Positions 27,220 to 35,594 of a stretch of DNA of 64,000 nt are shown piece by piece. Under the pieces are notes generated by a model. It was not told the DNA's origin. It saw only the letters and a list, made by a program, of their open reading frames with translations, and searched no databases. Both the position numbers and the translations under genes were made by a program. Each line of letters opens with the position of its first letter. Position 1 is the stretch's first letter. The DNA is from FEN-1219 sp963713355 (lineage in GTDB: Bacteria > Pseudomonadota > Gammaproteobacteria > Steroidobacterales > Rariloculaceae), in NCBI GenBank assembly GCA_963713355.1, contig CAVQLK010000008.1, positions 310,001-374,000 on the forward strand, written 5' to 3'.

Positions 27220-28044
27220 ATGAATCGTGCAGTGACAGGCTCCATCGCGGCACCACTGGCTGCCGCGTTATTGCTGTGGCTCGCGCCTGGCATGGCGGCT
27301 GCGCAAGGTCAGGCTGCCCAAGCGCCGGCGGCAGACGTGCCGCGCATGGCCGACGGCCATCCCGATCTCTCGGGAGTGTGGTGGGGTGGCGCCGACGTCG
27401 GCGGCCGACGGCCCGGCGGCGGCGGTCCGGGTCGACCGGGTGGGGGTGGCGGGGCTGGCGGCACGCCGCCGCCGTCGTACACGAGCCTCTATCAGCCGGC
27501 GGCGGCTGCGCGCGCCGCGACGCTCAGCGACCAGGACGACCCCACGCTCAAGTGCGTGCCCGTCGCCTTTGGCACGTTGAACGTTCGCTTGTGGAACGTC
27601 GGCGCGGTGGGCCAAATCATCGCGACGCCGAAGATGGTGGTCATGCTGTCGGAGACCTTCCACGACTATCAGCTCGTGCCGACGGACGGCCGTCCGCATC
27701 GCGACGACGCGCCGCCGACGTACCGCGGCGACTCCGTCGGCCGCTGGGATGGCGACACGTTCGTAGTCGAGACGACCAACTTCACCGACGACACGTGGAT
27801 GTTCGCGGAAGGGCGAGTGTCGATCCACTCCGACGCGCTGCGCATCGTCGAGCGCTATCGCCGCGTGGGTGCGAACACGCTCGAGATCGAGGCGACGGTA
27901 GAGGATCCGAAAATCTTGACAGGGCCGTGGACCGTTCCGAAGCAGACGTTGCAACTTGCGCCGTTCGATCAGCTGTTGTCGCTCAATTGCTCGAGCGTGG
28001 AAGCACCGGCGATGATCCAGAGCGCCTCGGAGCGCGAGAAATAG
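27220..28044 (+). CDS. GDTLVV-motif secreted protein, copy 5
   Basis: A 274-residue secreted protein. The signal ends at MAAAQ, followed by MADGHPDLSGVWWGGADVG, a Gly/Pro/Arg-rich low-complexity linker (about residues 62-88), TLKCVPVAFGTLN, YQLVPTDGRPHRDD and the hallmark SVGRWDGDTFVVETTNFTDD, then ALRIVERYRR. The Gly-rich linker is unique to this copy. A GGAGG ribosome-binding site at 27207-27211 fixes the start at 27220. It lies in the ECF-sigma/ABC operon, ahead of the sugar dehydrogenase gene. Confidence 0.88.
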   Translation: MNRAVTGSIAAPLAAALLLWLAPGMAAAQGQAAQAPAADVPRMADGHPDLSGVWWGGADVGGRRPGGGGPGRPGGGGGAGGTPPPSYTSLYQPAAAARAATLSDQDDPTLKCVPVAFGTLNVRLWNVGAVGQIIATPKMVVMLSETFHDYQLVPTDGRPHRDDAPPTYRGDSVGRWDGDTFVVETTNFTDDTWMFAEGRVSIHSDALRIVERYRRVGANTLEIEATVEDPKILTGPWTVPKQTLQLAPFDQLLSLNCSSVEAPAMIQSASEREK

Positions 28045-28135
28045 CCTCGCCGTCGAATCCGTCGACGTTCTTGACTGCATCACGGTGGGCGGACGATCCT
28101 CCCCAGACGGCAGCGGTCTGCCGCAAGGGGGGTCG

Positions 28136-29404
28136 GTGCATCACGCTCACGTCCGCCGCGCCAGCGCGGCCGCTTTCCTGGGGCTCGCGGCCGTAGCAGC
28201 GCACGCGCAGCCTTCGTGGCCGCTCGATCCCAAGGCGCTTCCCGGCGCGATCACGGGCATACCGCCCGGTGTCGGTTGGCCGTCGCCGCCGCTTGGGCCA
28301 GGGCCGTTCCTCGTCGAGTCCGTGAGGCCCGAGCACCGTAATTTGCGAGTCGTCGTCGTGGCGCGCGGTCTCGAGCAACCGTGGTCGATCGCGTTCCTGC
28401 CCGACGGCGACATGCTCGTAACGGAGCGGCCGGGACGACTGCGGCTGATTCGTAACGGCGCGCTCGTTGCCGATCCGGTTCGAGGCGTCCCCGCGGTGCG
28501 CGCGCGCGGATTGCAGGGCTTCATGGACGTCGTGCTGCACCCGCGCTTCGCGGATAACCGCTTCGTGTATCTGTCGTATCACCGGCCTGCTGGCGAGGAC
28601 GCCGGCGAGACGGTGCTCGCCCGCGGCCGCTGGGAAGACGGCGCGCTCGTCGACGTGCGCGACATCTTCGAGACGGGCACGACGGGGACCGAGGGCTCGC
28701 GCATCGGCTTCGCGGCCGACGGCATGCTGCACATGACGATCAGCGCGCCCGGCGTCGGGCCCGACGTCGTGCGCTCGCAAGATCCGCAGGACTACGCGGG
28801 CAAGACGATCCGCCTACACGACGACGGCCGCATCCCGCGCGACAACCCGTTCGTCAATGATTCGCGCTACCTGCCCGCGCTTTACACGCTGGGGCATCGC
28901 AACGGTCATTCGATGGTCTTGAATCCGTGGACGAACGAGCTCTGGGCAACGGAGCAAGGGCCGAACGGCGGCGATGAGATCAACGTGCTCGAGTCGGGCG
29001 CCAACTATGGCTGGCCGCTCGTGAGCTACGGGCGGGTGTACAGCGGGCCGATCGTCTCGCAGAACCCCACGCTCGAGGGCATGACGCCGCCGCTCGTGTT
29101 TTGGGTGCCGTCGATCGCAGCGACCGGCATGACGTTCTATCGCGGCGACGTCTTCACGGCCTGGCGCCGCAGCGCGTTCGTCGGCGGGTTGCGCGAAGGC
29201 GAGGTGCCCCGCACGGGGCAGCTGCAGCGCATCGAGTTCAACGAGCGCTGGGAGGAGATCCGCCGCGAGCCGCTATTGCGCGAGCTCAAGCAACGCATCC
29301 GCGACGTGCGCGAAGGCCCCGACGGCCTCCTATATGTGCTGACCGCGGAAGCCGAGGGCGCCGTTCTTCGCATCGAGCCGGCGACAACCGGGCAACCGCA
29401 GTGA
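28136..29404 (+). CDS. Exported PQQ-type sugar/sorbosone dehydrogenase (GSDH family), copy 1
   Basis: A 422-residue periplasmic dehydrogenase of the glucose/sorbosone (GSDH) family, a six-bladed propeller that binds PQQ and calcium. The N-terminus is a signal sequence (SAAAFLGLAAVAAHAQ). Family segments: LEQPWSIAFLPDGDMLVTER, GLQGFMDVVLHPRF, HRNGHSMVLNP and LWATEQGPNGGDEINVL, then GANYGWPLVSYG. The start is GTG 28136, preceded by AAGGGGGG. It probably ends the ECF-sigma/ABC operon (91-base gap). The substrate is not fixed by sequence; many relatives oxidise aldose sugars or are uncharacterised. A second copy lies at 53521. Confidence 0.9.
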   Translation: MHHAHVRRASAAAFLGLAAVAAHAQPSWPLDPKALPGAITGIPPGVGWPSPPLGPGPFLVESVRPEHRNLRVVVVARGLEQPWSIAFLPDGDMLVTERPGRLRLIRNGALVADPVRGVPAVRARGLQGFMDVVLHPRFADNRFVYLSYHRPAGEDAGETVLARGRWEDGALVDVRDIFETGTTGTEGSRIGFAADGMLHMTISAPGVGPDVVRSQDPQDYAGKTIRLHDDGRIPRDNPFVNDSRYLPALYTLGHRNGHSMVLNPWTNELWATEQGPNGGDEINVLESGANYGWPLVSYGRVYSGPIVSQNPTLEGMTPPLVFWVPSIAATGMTFYRGDVFTAWRRSAFVGGLREGEVPRTGQLQRIEFNERWEEIRREPLLRELKQRIRDVREGPDGLLYVLTAEAEGAVLRIEPATTGQPQ

Positions 29405-29491
29405 TCATGGAGTGGTTCAGGATGTATTCACCGCAGGGCGCTATTCTTGGTGGCACCGGAGATTGAATCTAACGCCCTCGCAGGGAGCTCG

Positions 29492-30256
29492 ATGATCGGT
29501 CGCTTGTACGCGTCGTGTTGCGCAATCGCGCTGTGCTGCCTCGCTGCGGGAGGCTGTGCGGCGGTGACGTCCACACCAGCGGAGACACCGCGTGGGGCCG
29601 CGGAGCCACCGCAGGCGGCGGCGCCTAGCGATCCGACTTCCGCGCCGTCGTCAGCACAGGCCGGGCAATCAGAACCAGCGCCATCCGCACCTCCAGCAGT
29701 GGCGTCCGCGCCGGTCGCTGAGGCGTCGCCCTCGGCCCCGGCTGTTCCCGCGCCGAACTCGTCGGAGTCTGCCGACACGCCGCCGGCCGTGACTCGGCCG
29801 AACACGCCGCCGCCGCCGCCGGCCTCAGTGCCTCCGCCGGCCGCTGCGTCGAGGCCGCCCGCCGCAGTGCTTCCGGCGCCAACAGCGGAGTCATCGCGCA
29901 CCGCGCCGAGTCCGGCTCCAGCGGCGCCGCAACCTTCTGCAGCGACGCTCGATTTCACGTCCCTCGTCACGGGACTTCGCGAGACCAAGGCGATCGGCGT
30001 GCTCACTAAGATCTCGGTCAAGAACCAATCCGACGACCTGCTCGAAAAGTTTCGCGCGTACCACAGGCAGCAGGGCGCGCTGCCGCTTTCGGAGCTGCGC
30101 CGCTCCTACGACATGCTGTTCCTCAAGCTGCTTTCGCTGCTGCAAGACGGCGATCCGCCGCTTGCGAAGGCCATCGACGGGTCGCGCGCCGCGATCTGGG
30201 AAATCCTTGCCGACCCGAAGAAGTTCATCGAATCCAATTTGATGGCAGGAGCTTAA
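29492..30256 (+). CDS. Lipoprotein-like protein with Pro/Ala-rich spacer and helical C-domain
   Basis: A 254-residue envelope protein of unknown function. The N-terminus (IALCCLAAGGC) looks like a lipoprotein signal, though the lipobox is imperfect. Residues about 25-150 are a Pro/Ala/Ser-rich spacer (PPPPPASVPPPAAASRPP) that could span the periplasm or peptidoglycan. The C-terminal 100 residues are helical (TLDFTSLVTGLRETKAIG; LLEKFRAYHRQQG). The start at 29492 is set by AGGGAG at 29482-29487. The small gene at 30259 follows two bases after the stop. It recalls TonB- or porin-tether-like spacers, but no such domain is seen. Confidence 0.7.
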   Translation: MIGRLYASCCAIALCCLAAGGCAAVTSTPAETPRGAAEPPQAAAPSDPTSAPSSAQAGQSEPAPSAPPAVASAPVAEASPSAPAVPAPNSSESADTPPAVTRPNTPPPPPASVPPPAAASRPPAAVLPAPTAESSRTAPSPAPAAPQPSAATLDFTSLVTGLRETKAIGVLTKISVKNQSDDLLEKFRAYHRQQGALPLSELRRSYDMLFLKLLSLLQDGDPPLAKAIDGSRAAIWEILADPKKFIESNLMAGA

Positions 30257-30258
30257 CC

Positions 30259-30516
30259 GTGACGAGCCTCAAGCAATTGCGAATGGTCATCGCCGCGGCC
30301 GCAACTTCGTACGCAGGCGCGATGGTGGCTCAGGATCAAGAGATCAGCGACGCCGAGGACCTGACGGCGGTCATCGCTCTGCAGGCGAAACCTTGCGGCA
30401 GAGTCGTCAACGCCGAGAAGAGGGGCGAGAACGACTACGTCGCGACGTGTCAGGACGGCAATCGCTATCGCGTTTACGTCAGAGACGGTCGCGTTGTCGT
30501 CGAGAAGATCGGCTGA
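30259..30516 (+). CDS. Small exported protein, PepSY-like/hypothetical
   Basis: An 85-residue protein beginning with GTG two bases after the preceding stop. A weak signal (LRMVIAAAATSYAGAMVAQ) is followed by a compact domain with one Cys pair: AKPCGRVVNAEKRGENDYV and ATCQDGNRYRVYVRDGRVVV. The strand-turn-strand pattern resembles small secreted proteins that monitor or modify envelope proteins; the two cysteines could form a disulphide. No named family is certain. Confidence 0.65.
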   Translation: MTSLKQLRMVIAAAATSYAGAMVAQDQEISDAEDLTAVIALQAKPCGRVVNAEKRGENDYVATCQDGNRYRVYVRDGRVVVEKIG

Positions 30517-30564
30517 TCTCCCGGCGCTGCAAAAGAGCGGGTCACGCAGCGGCAGCGATTCACG

Positions 30565-30906
30565 TCATTGCCTGAGCTTCGGCGCGTTCGAAGTTTCGAG
30601 CGAGTCGTGCGCGGCCTCGAGCATCGCGAGCACCTCGCACGGCCGCGCGAGCGCGAGCATCGCCTGCGTGCGGATGTTGAGCCACTCGATGTTCGGCTGA
30701 AACTCGTCCATCGGTAGGGCGTTGAGCGTCTTGATCCCGGCGAGGCACTCGCCTTCGGCCCGCAGTCTCACGAGCTCGGCGTCGCTCATTCGAACGGCGG
30801 GATGCCGGGAGCTGATGGCGGCGAAGCTCAAGTCCGGAGCGTCCTGGCTGAGCACAGCCGAAGAAGTGAGAAGGGTCAGAGTGATCGCGGCGATTCTCGT
30901 GCGCAT
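30565..30906 (-). CDS. Small exported helical protein, unknown
   Basis: A 113-residue protein with signal TLLTSSAVLSQ and then a helical domain (MSDAELVRLRAEGECLAG; IRTQAMLALARPCEVLAML). It contains two Cys (GECLAG and RPCEV). The start at 30906 is chosen by a GGAG ribosome-binding site on the minus strand and by where the signal begins; the frame is open to 31116 without such features. It is divergent from the TonB receptor. No family recognised. Confidence 0.62.
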   Translation of the reverse strand: MRTRIAAITLTLLTSSAVLSQDAPDLSFAAISSRHPAVRMSDAELVRLRAEGECLAGIKTLNALPMDEFQPNIEWLNIRTQAMLALARPCEVLAMLEAAHDSLETSNAPKLRQ

Positions 30907-31017
30907 GGCGTTGTCTCCGCTGGTTGCAACTGCGCAGTTATCGTCATTCGAGCGCGCCCGCTTGTCCATGGGATAAACGCATGCCGCGTTCGTGATTAGT
31001 CTGGTATTGCCGGCAAC

Positions 31018-31045
31018 TTGACGCTTTTCGCGATCGGTCCATACT
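31018..31045 (+). promoter_or_regulatory. Putative promoter of the TonB receptor gene
   Basis: TTGACG at 31018-31023 (five of six) and CATACT at 31040-31045 (four of six) with a 16-base spacer lie about 37 bases before the receptor ATG, with GGGGGA between. No Fur-like or other operator was recognised. Confidence 0.4.
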
Positions 31046-31082
31046 CGGTCCGCTCGCAACAATAGTTCACGGGGGAACTTCC

Positions 31083-34000
31083 ATGATCGGGCAACGCAAT
31101 CGTCTTGCGGTCTCAATTTCTTTCGCGCTCACGTTCGGAACCACTGCGTCCACTGAGGCATTCGCCCAAGAAGACGTGCTGGAAGAGATCACCGTCACGG
31201 GCTCGCGCATCGTTCGCCGTGACTACTCCGCACAAACACCGATCGTAACGGTGGACGCGGAGGCGTTTACCCAGCGCAGCAACTTCGGCCTCGAAGCGAC
31301 GCTGAACCAGCTGCCGCAGTTCAACATCGCGGGCTCGCAGTCGCAGCTCAGCGATGCCAATACGCCGTTTCCGTCGGCCAGCGCCGCGCCCGGCGCCGCC
31401 ACGCTCGACCTGCGCGGCATCGGCACGAACCGTACGCTCGTGCTGCTCGACGGGCGGCGCGTGCAACCCGTCAACGGCCAGCTCGTCGTGGACGTCAACA
31501 CGATTCCGTCGTCGGCGATCGACAGGGTCGAGGTCATCACGGGCGGCGCAGCAGCCGTCTATGGCGCCGATGCCGTTGCCGGCGTCGTCAATTTCGTCCT
31601 CAAGCGGGACTTCGAAGGCGTCGACTTCAACGTCCAGTACGGCATGAGCCAGGAAGGCGACGGCCAAGAGACGCTCATCAGCGGTCTTTTCGGCAGCAAC
31701 TTCAGCGACGATCGGGGCAACGTCATGCTCGGCGTCGACTATGCGCGCCGAGAAATCATTTACGGGCGAGACCGGGACTGGGTCGTCGACGGTTGGAACG
31801 ATCCCGGCACCAATGCCGGCGGCATCGGCAGCTCGAACCTGTCGACATTCGTCGTCGATGGCACCAACGCGCCGACCGCCGGCTGGCTGCCCGCGGCCAC
31901 GAATTACGTCATCGACCAGAACGGCAACGTGTTCAACTCGCTGAATCCGCGCGATCCGGCTCACCCCTATACCGGGCCGATCGGCGGCGAAGGTCCGAAC
32001 AGCTTCAAGCTCAATCCGGACGGGTCGCTCGGGTACATCGACCGCGAGCACAGCTATCTGCAGCTGCCGCTCGAGCGCTATTCGATTTTCGGCTCCGGCC
32101 GATATGAGCTCTCGGATACCGTCGAGATCTTCTCGACGGCACGCTTCTCGGAAACGTTCGCACGGGCGTACGGCTTCGTGTCCGGCGCCTTCAACGTCTG
32201 GTCGCCAACCGTGCCGTACAACAGCTTGTACGACAATCCGAACTCACCGCAGTTCATGCAGCATCCGGCAGGCGTGCCGCGGCATCCGGTTACTCCGCAA
32301 CTCGGCGCGCTGCTGAGCTCGCGCCCTACCGCATTCGACCCCGATGGTCCGACCGGCCCCGCCGTCCCAATCGCCGGCGCAGACAGGCCGTGGACCTACG
32401 CCGGCGGACTCGACTACATCCCGAATTTCGTCACCGAGACGACGAGCAACGTTTACCAGCTCATCGGCGGTATCCGCGGCGAGTTCGCCGTCGGCGAGCG
32501 CGACTGGAACTGGGAGGCTTCGTACTCACACGGCAAGACCACCGTCAACGCGCGTCAACCGGAAGGGTTTCCGTTTCAGCCGAGAATGCAGAACCTGTTC
32601 AACGCCGATATGTACGGGCAGAACTTCGACATATCGTCGTTACCGGGCTTCTTCCCGCTCGCCGTGACCGGCCATTGCACCTCGGGCCTGCCGATCTTCA
32701 ATGCGAACGGCACCGTGAACAACACGCCGTCCGTCTCGCAGGACTGCGCGGACTACATGGTGCTCCGCATGAACAACATCACGACGTTGACGCAGGACAT
32801 CGTCGAGGCCAACGTCTCGGGTGGCTTGCTCGAGATGTGGGCGGGTGACCTGCTATTCGCAGCCGGCACGGCCTATCGCGAGGAGCAGTTCGCATTCGAT
32901 CCCGACTCGGGTTTCAATGCGAACCAAGACCGCCCGAGCGTGATTCAGAACATCATCCTGCCGGTCTCCGTCGAAGGCTCGACCGACGTCACGGAGGTAT
33001 ACGCAGAGCTCGCGATACCGCTCGTCAGCGATCGAAAATTCGTCCAGTCGTTCGAGATCGACCCGGGCATCCGCTGGTCGGACTACAGCACGGTCGGCTC
33101 CGTCGAGACCTACAAGGTCTTGTTCGACTGGACCGTCAACGACCGGCTCAGATTCCGCGGCGGCAGGCAATTGGCGAACCGGGCGCCCAACGTGACGGAG
33201 CTGTTCACGCCACGCGGCGGCAGCGTGCTCGAGGGCAACGCTCAAGACGCTTGCGGCTCCTGGACCGCTACGCAAGTCTGGGGCAACGTGCCGGGCAACC
33301 CGAACCGCTTCAACCTTCAGACCCTTTGCCAGCATCTGATGGTGCGTGACGGCGCTCCGCCGTCGCTGTACGTGCCTGGCCAGGCGAGCGCCAACACCTG
33401 GATGTACAACGTGTTCGGCGCGACGTTCAACTTCCCGTTCTCGATCGGCATCACGGAAGGAAACCCCAACCTCATCTCCGAGGAAGCGGACACCAGGACC
33501 TTCGGCATGGTGCTGTCGTTCGACACCGTGACGTTCTCGGCGGACCTGTTCGACATCGACCTCACGGAAGCGATCGGTACGCCGGCGTTCGCCACGATCT
33601 ACCGGCAGTGCATGGATCCGGCGTTCAATCCGCTGGTCGCAGCCGCGCCGGGTACCTATACCGGAGCCCAGCTCGCTGCCGGCAATCCGTTCTGCTCGTT
33701 GATCAATCGCGAGTACGTCGGCGCCACGCCGCAGCAAGGGGCTACCGGCGCCGCTCGCACGTTCGATGCGCGCTACTTCAACCAGGGCGGGCTCATCGTG
33801 CAAGGCCTCGACTTGCAGTTGGACTTGAACTTCGACATCGGCGGCGCGGCAAGGCTCAACACGAACTTCCAAGCGACCATTCTCGACGAGTATTCCGAAG
33901 CGGCCTTCCCGGGCGCCAATCCGATCGACTACACGGGCACGACGTTCAATTCCTCGTTCGACTACAGGGTTTTCACTACCGTACGCTATCAGCGGTCGGC

Positions 34001-34280
34001 GTGGGGCCTCGGTTTACGCTGGCAGCATTTGCCGACGATCGATCCGCAGCCCGGGGCTTCCGTGGATCTTCAGGGCGTGGACTCGCACGACCAGCTCGAC
34101 TTGTTCGCCGATTGGTCGTTCCGGGACCGTTACACGCTGCGTGCCGGTATCGACAACTTGACGGACGCGGAACCGGAGGTCGTCGGGGCGACTTCGACGA
34201 ACAACGCCCTCGGAAGCACAAGTGTCAACTACGATCCCTTCGGCCGCCGGTTCTTCGTCGGCCTCACGGTCGCGTTGTGA
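31083..34280 (+). CDS. TonB-dependent outer-membrane receptor
   Basis: A 1065-residue receptor that takes up a ligand through the outer membrane with energy from TonB. A signal peptide (SISFALTFGTTASTEAFAQ) is followed by the TonB-box region EEITVTGSRI, the plug domain (TLVLLDGRRVQPV; RVEVITGGAAAVYGADAVAG, up to about residue 170) and a long beta barrel. The barrel ends in RRFFVGLTVAL, ending with Leu rather than the usual aromatic residue. GTNRTLVLLDGRR and the large size resemble CirA/BtuB-like receptors expanded in Steroidobacterales and Sphingomonadales. The gene is intact. Ligand unknown; iron-siderophore, steroid, sugar or peptide uptake are all possible. Confidence 0.93.
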   Translation: MIGQRNRLAVSISFALTFGTTASTEAFAQEDVLEEITVTGSRIVRRDYSAQTPIVTVDAEAFTQRSNFGLEATLNQLPQFNIAGSQSQLSDANTPFPSASAAPGAATLDLRGIGTNRTLVLLDGRRVQPVNGQLVVDVNTIPSSAIDRVEVITGGAAAVYGADAVAGVVNFVLKRDFEGVDFNVQYGMSQEGDGQETLISGLFGSNFSDDRGNVMLGVDYARREIIYGRDRDWVVDGWNDPGTNAGGIGSSNLSTFVVDGTNAPTAGWLPAATNYVIDQNGNVFNSLNPRDPAHPYTGPIGGEGPNSFKLNPDGSLGYIDREHSYLQLPLERYSIFGSGRYELSDTVEIFSTARFSETFARAYGFVSGAFNVWSPTVPYNSLYDNPNSPQFMQHPAGVPRHPVTPQLGALLSSRPTAFDPDGPTGPAVPIAGADRPWTYAGGLDYIPNFVTETTSNVYQLIGGIRGEFAVGERDWNWEASYSHGKTTVNARQPEGFPFQPRMQNLFNADMYGQNFDISSLPGFFPLAVTGHCTSGLPIFNANGTVNNTPSVSQDCADYMVLRMNNITTLTQDIVEANVSGGLLEMWAGDLLFAAGTAYREEQFAFDPDSGFNANQDRPSVIQNIILPVSVEGSTDVTEVYAELAIPLVSDRKFVQSFEIDPGIRWSDYSTVGSVETYKVLFDWTVNDRLRFRGGRQLANRAPNVTELFTPRGGSVLEGNAQDACGSWTATQVWGNVPGNPNRFNLQTLCQHLMVRDGAPPSLYVPGQASANTWMYNVFGATFNFPFSIGITEGNPNLISEEADTRTFGMVLSFDTVTFSADLFDIDLTEAIGTPAFATIYRQCMDPAFNPLVAAAPGTYTGAQLAAGNPFCSLINREYVGATPQQGATGAARTFDARYFNQGGLIVQGLDLQLDLNFDIGGAARLNTNFQATILDEYSEAAFPGANPIDYTGTTFNSSFDYRVFTTVRYQRSAWGLGLRWQHLPTIDPQPGASVDLQGVDSHDQLDLFADWSFRDRYTLRAGIDNLTDAEPEVVGATSTNNALGSTSVNYDPFGRRFFVGLTVAL

Positions 34281-34297
34281 TGTGACAGACGCGGTGA

Positions 34298-34317
34298 CGA
34301 GGCCCGAAAGGGCCTCG
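34298..34317. terminator. Hairpin after the TonB receptor (bidirectional candidate)
   Basis: CGAGGCCC-GAAA-GGGCCTCG is a perfect eight-base stem with a GAAA tetraloop, 17 bases after the receptor stop and between convergent genes. There is no T-run, so it may act as a 3'-end hairpin rather than a classical terminator. Confidence 0.6.
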
Positions 34318-34355
34318 ATCATCGCGGCGCCGCGCGGCGCGCAGAGAGGGCCTGC

Positions 34356-34750
34356 TCACTTAACAGCAGTCGCCTCGATCTCGATCAGGAGCCCGGGGAA
34401 CGCGAGCTTCGCGACGCCGAGCAGCGTGCCGGATGGCTGACACGCAGCGGCCGTCAAGCGGCTCCCGACGACATCCGACGCGCCTAAAAAGCGTCGACGT
34501 CCGTCGTGTAATAGTTGAGCCGCACGACGTTCGCGAGCCCGAAGCCCGATGCTTGGAGCACGGTCTCGAGATTCCGAAACGCTTGCTCGATTTGCTTCCG
34601 CATGTCGCCGACGTGCACGGGCTTACCCGTGTCGTCCACGGAGGCCTGCCCGGCGCAGTAGAGCACGCGGCTCGCGTTCGACACTTCGATACCCTGCGAG
34701 AACCCGTATTGGTCCTGCCACTTCCAAGGGTTTACTTTTCGTTGGTCCAT
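34356..34750 (-). CDS. RidA/YjgF-family protein, broken at an A5/T5 run
   Basis: A RidA-type small protein (enamine/imine deaminase family) of about 130 residues. The N-terminal part is in frame from ATG 34750: WQDQYGFSQGIEVSNASRVL, YCAGQASVDDTGKPV and VVRLNYYTTDVDAF. A stop follows at 34484-34486. Shifting by one base at the T5 run (34486-34490 on the plus strand) gives LGASDVVGSRLTAAACQPSG and TLLGVAKLAFPGLLIEIEAT, the family C-terminus with its Arg and Glu, up to 34356. One missing T in a homopolymer is a classic sequencing artefact, so the real gene is probably intact. Confidence 0.8.
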
Positions 34751-34881
34751 GAGATCTGCTCCCCTTGATCAAAGCGGCGCGAGTGGATTGTCGCGCTGGT
34801 TGAAAGTCTCGTCGAAGCGATCCGGCAGACCGCTGTCAGAGCGTTTCCATCGTGACTTGCTGCGCGAGCGCGAGTCCGGAG

Positions 34882-34911
34882 ACACCCACGCCCGGTCTCG
34901 GGCGTGGGTGT
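34882..34911 (-). terminator. Strong hairpin downstream of the GFA-like gene
   Basis: ACACCCACGCCCG and its complement form a perfect 13-base stem around a GTCT loop, just beyond the stop of the GFA-like gene at 34921. No T-run follows on the minus strand. It is the longest perfect stem seen in the window. Confidence 0.6.
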
Positions 34912-34920
34912 GAAACGAAA

Positions 34921-35358
34921 CTAGGCCGGTACGCCTTTTGGCCAAACGAAGTCGGGACGCAGCCCCTCGTGAACAGGGCGACCGTCCGAAGGCTTCTTCA
35001 CGCCGGTCTTCGGATCGTAGAACGCGTGATAGGTCGGGCTTGGAATCTTGTCGTGACCCATCAGGTTCGGCACGACGACGCGAATGCGCTTCTGCTTGTC
35101 GTCGAGCATGATCGGCTTGCCGCACTTTGCACATGTGCAGAGCTCGAGCGGCCCCTTCGCGTTTTGGTCGTTGAAGGGTTGGCGCTTCAGTCCTGCCATG
35201 TTGTCGACCTTGAGGTCGCCGTGATTGAAAAACGCGACGTGCGTCGTCGCTTGCCCTGTCACGCGCTTGCACACGGAGCAGTGGCAAGTGTGATTGTCGA
35301 TCGGATCTTTATCCGACGTCGTGTGGACGTGCTCGCATCCCCCGGAATACTTCGCCAT
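34921..35358 (-). CDS. GFA/CENP-V-family zinc-binding protein
   Basis: A 145-residue protein of the glutathione-dependent formaldehyde-activating (GFA)/CENP-V fold, known to bind zinc through Cys clusters. Visible ligands: GGCEHVHTT (one Cys where the family usually has CxC), NHTCHCSVCKRVTG and ELCTCAKCGKPIML. The Cys set around TCHCSVCKR is conserved. The protein is not clearly tied to formaldehyde metabolism; most relatives are uncharacterised. It stands alone on the minus strand, with a strong hairpin after its stop. Confidence 0.82.
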   Translation of the reverse strand: MAKYSGGCEHVHTTSDKDPIDNHTCHCSVCKRVTGQATTHVAFFNHGDLKVDNMAGLKRQPFNDQNAKGPLELCTCAKCGKPIMLDDKQKRIRVVVPNLMGHDKIPSPTYHAFYDPKTGVKKPSDGRPVHEGLRPDFVWPKGVPA

Positions 35359-35594
35359 GGTTCATCACCTTCTTTTGTTGCTGTCGAATTGCGTCGACCT
35401 TTAGGCCGGCGATGTGCCCGGCGATTATATAGAAGGGGCCGAGGTTGCGTCGATTTCCGACACGACGAGCGTGTCCCGAGTCGGCGTGAGCGCTGAGCGG
35501 CACCGTCGCCGATAGGCGACGCGCGCGCAATTCGGGGTTGCGGCGAGCTTGGGCTCGCCGATAACATCGCGTTTCCTCAGCTCATGGACGAGAC

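Noticed and set aside
27430..27480. GC-rich repeat near 27430 as a separate element
   Set aside because: It is the coding sequence for the Gly/Pro/Arg linker of GDTLVV copy 5.
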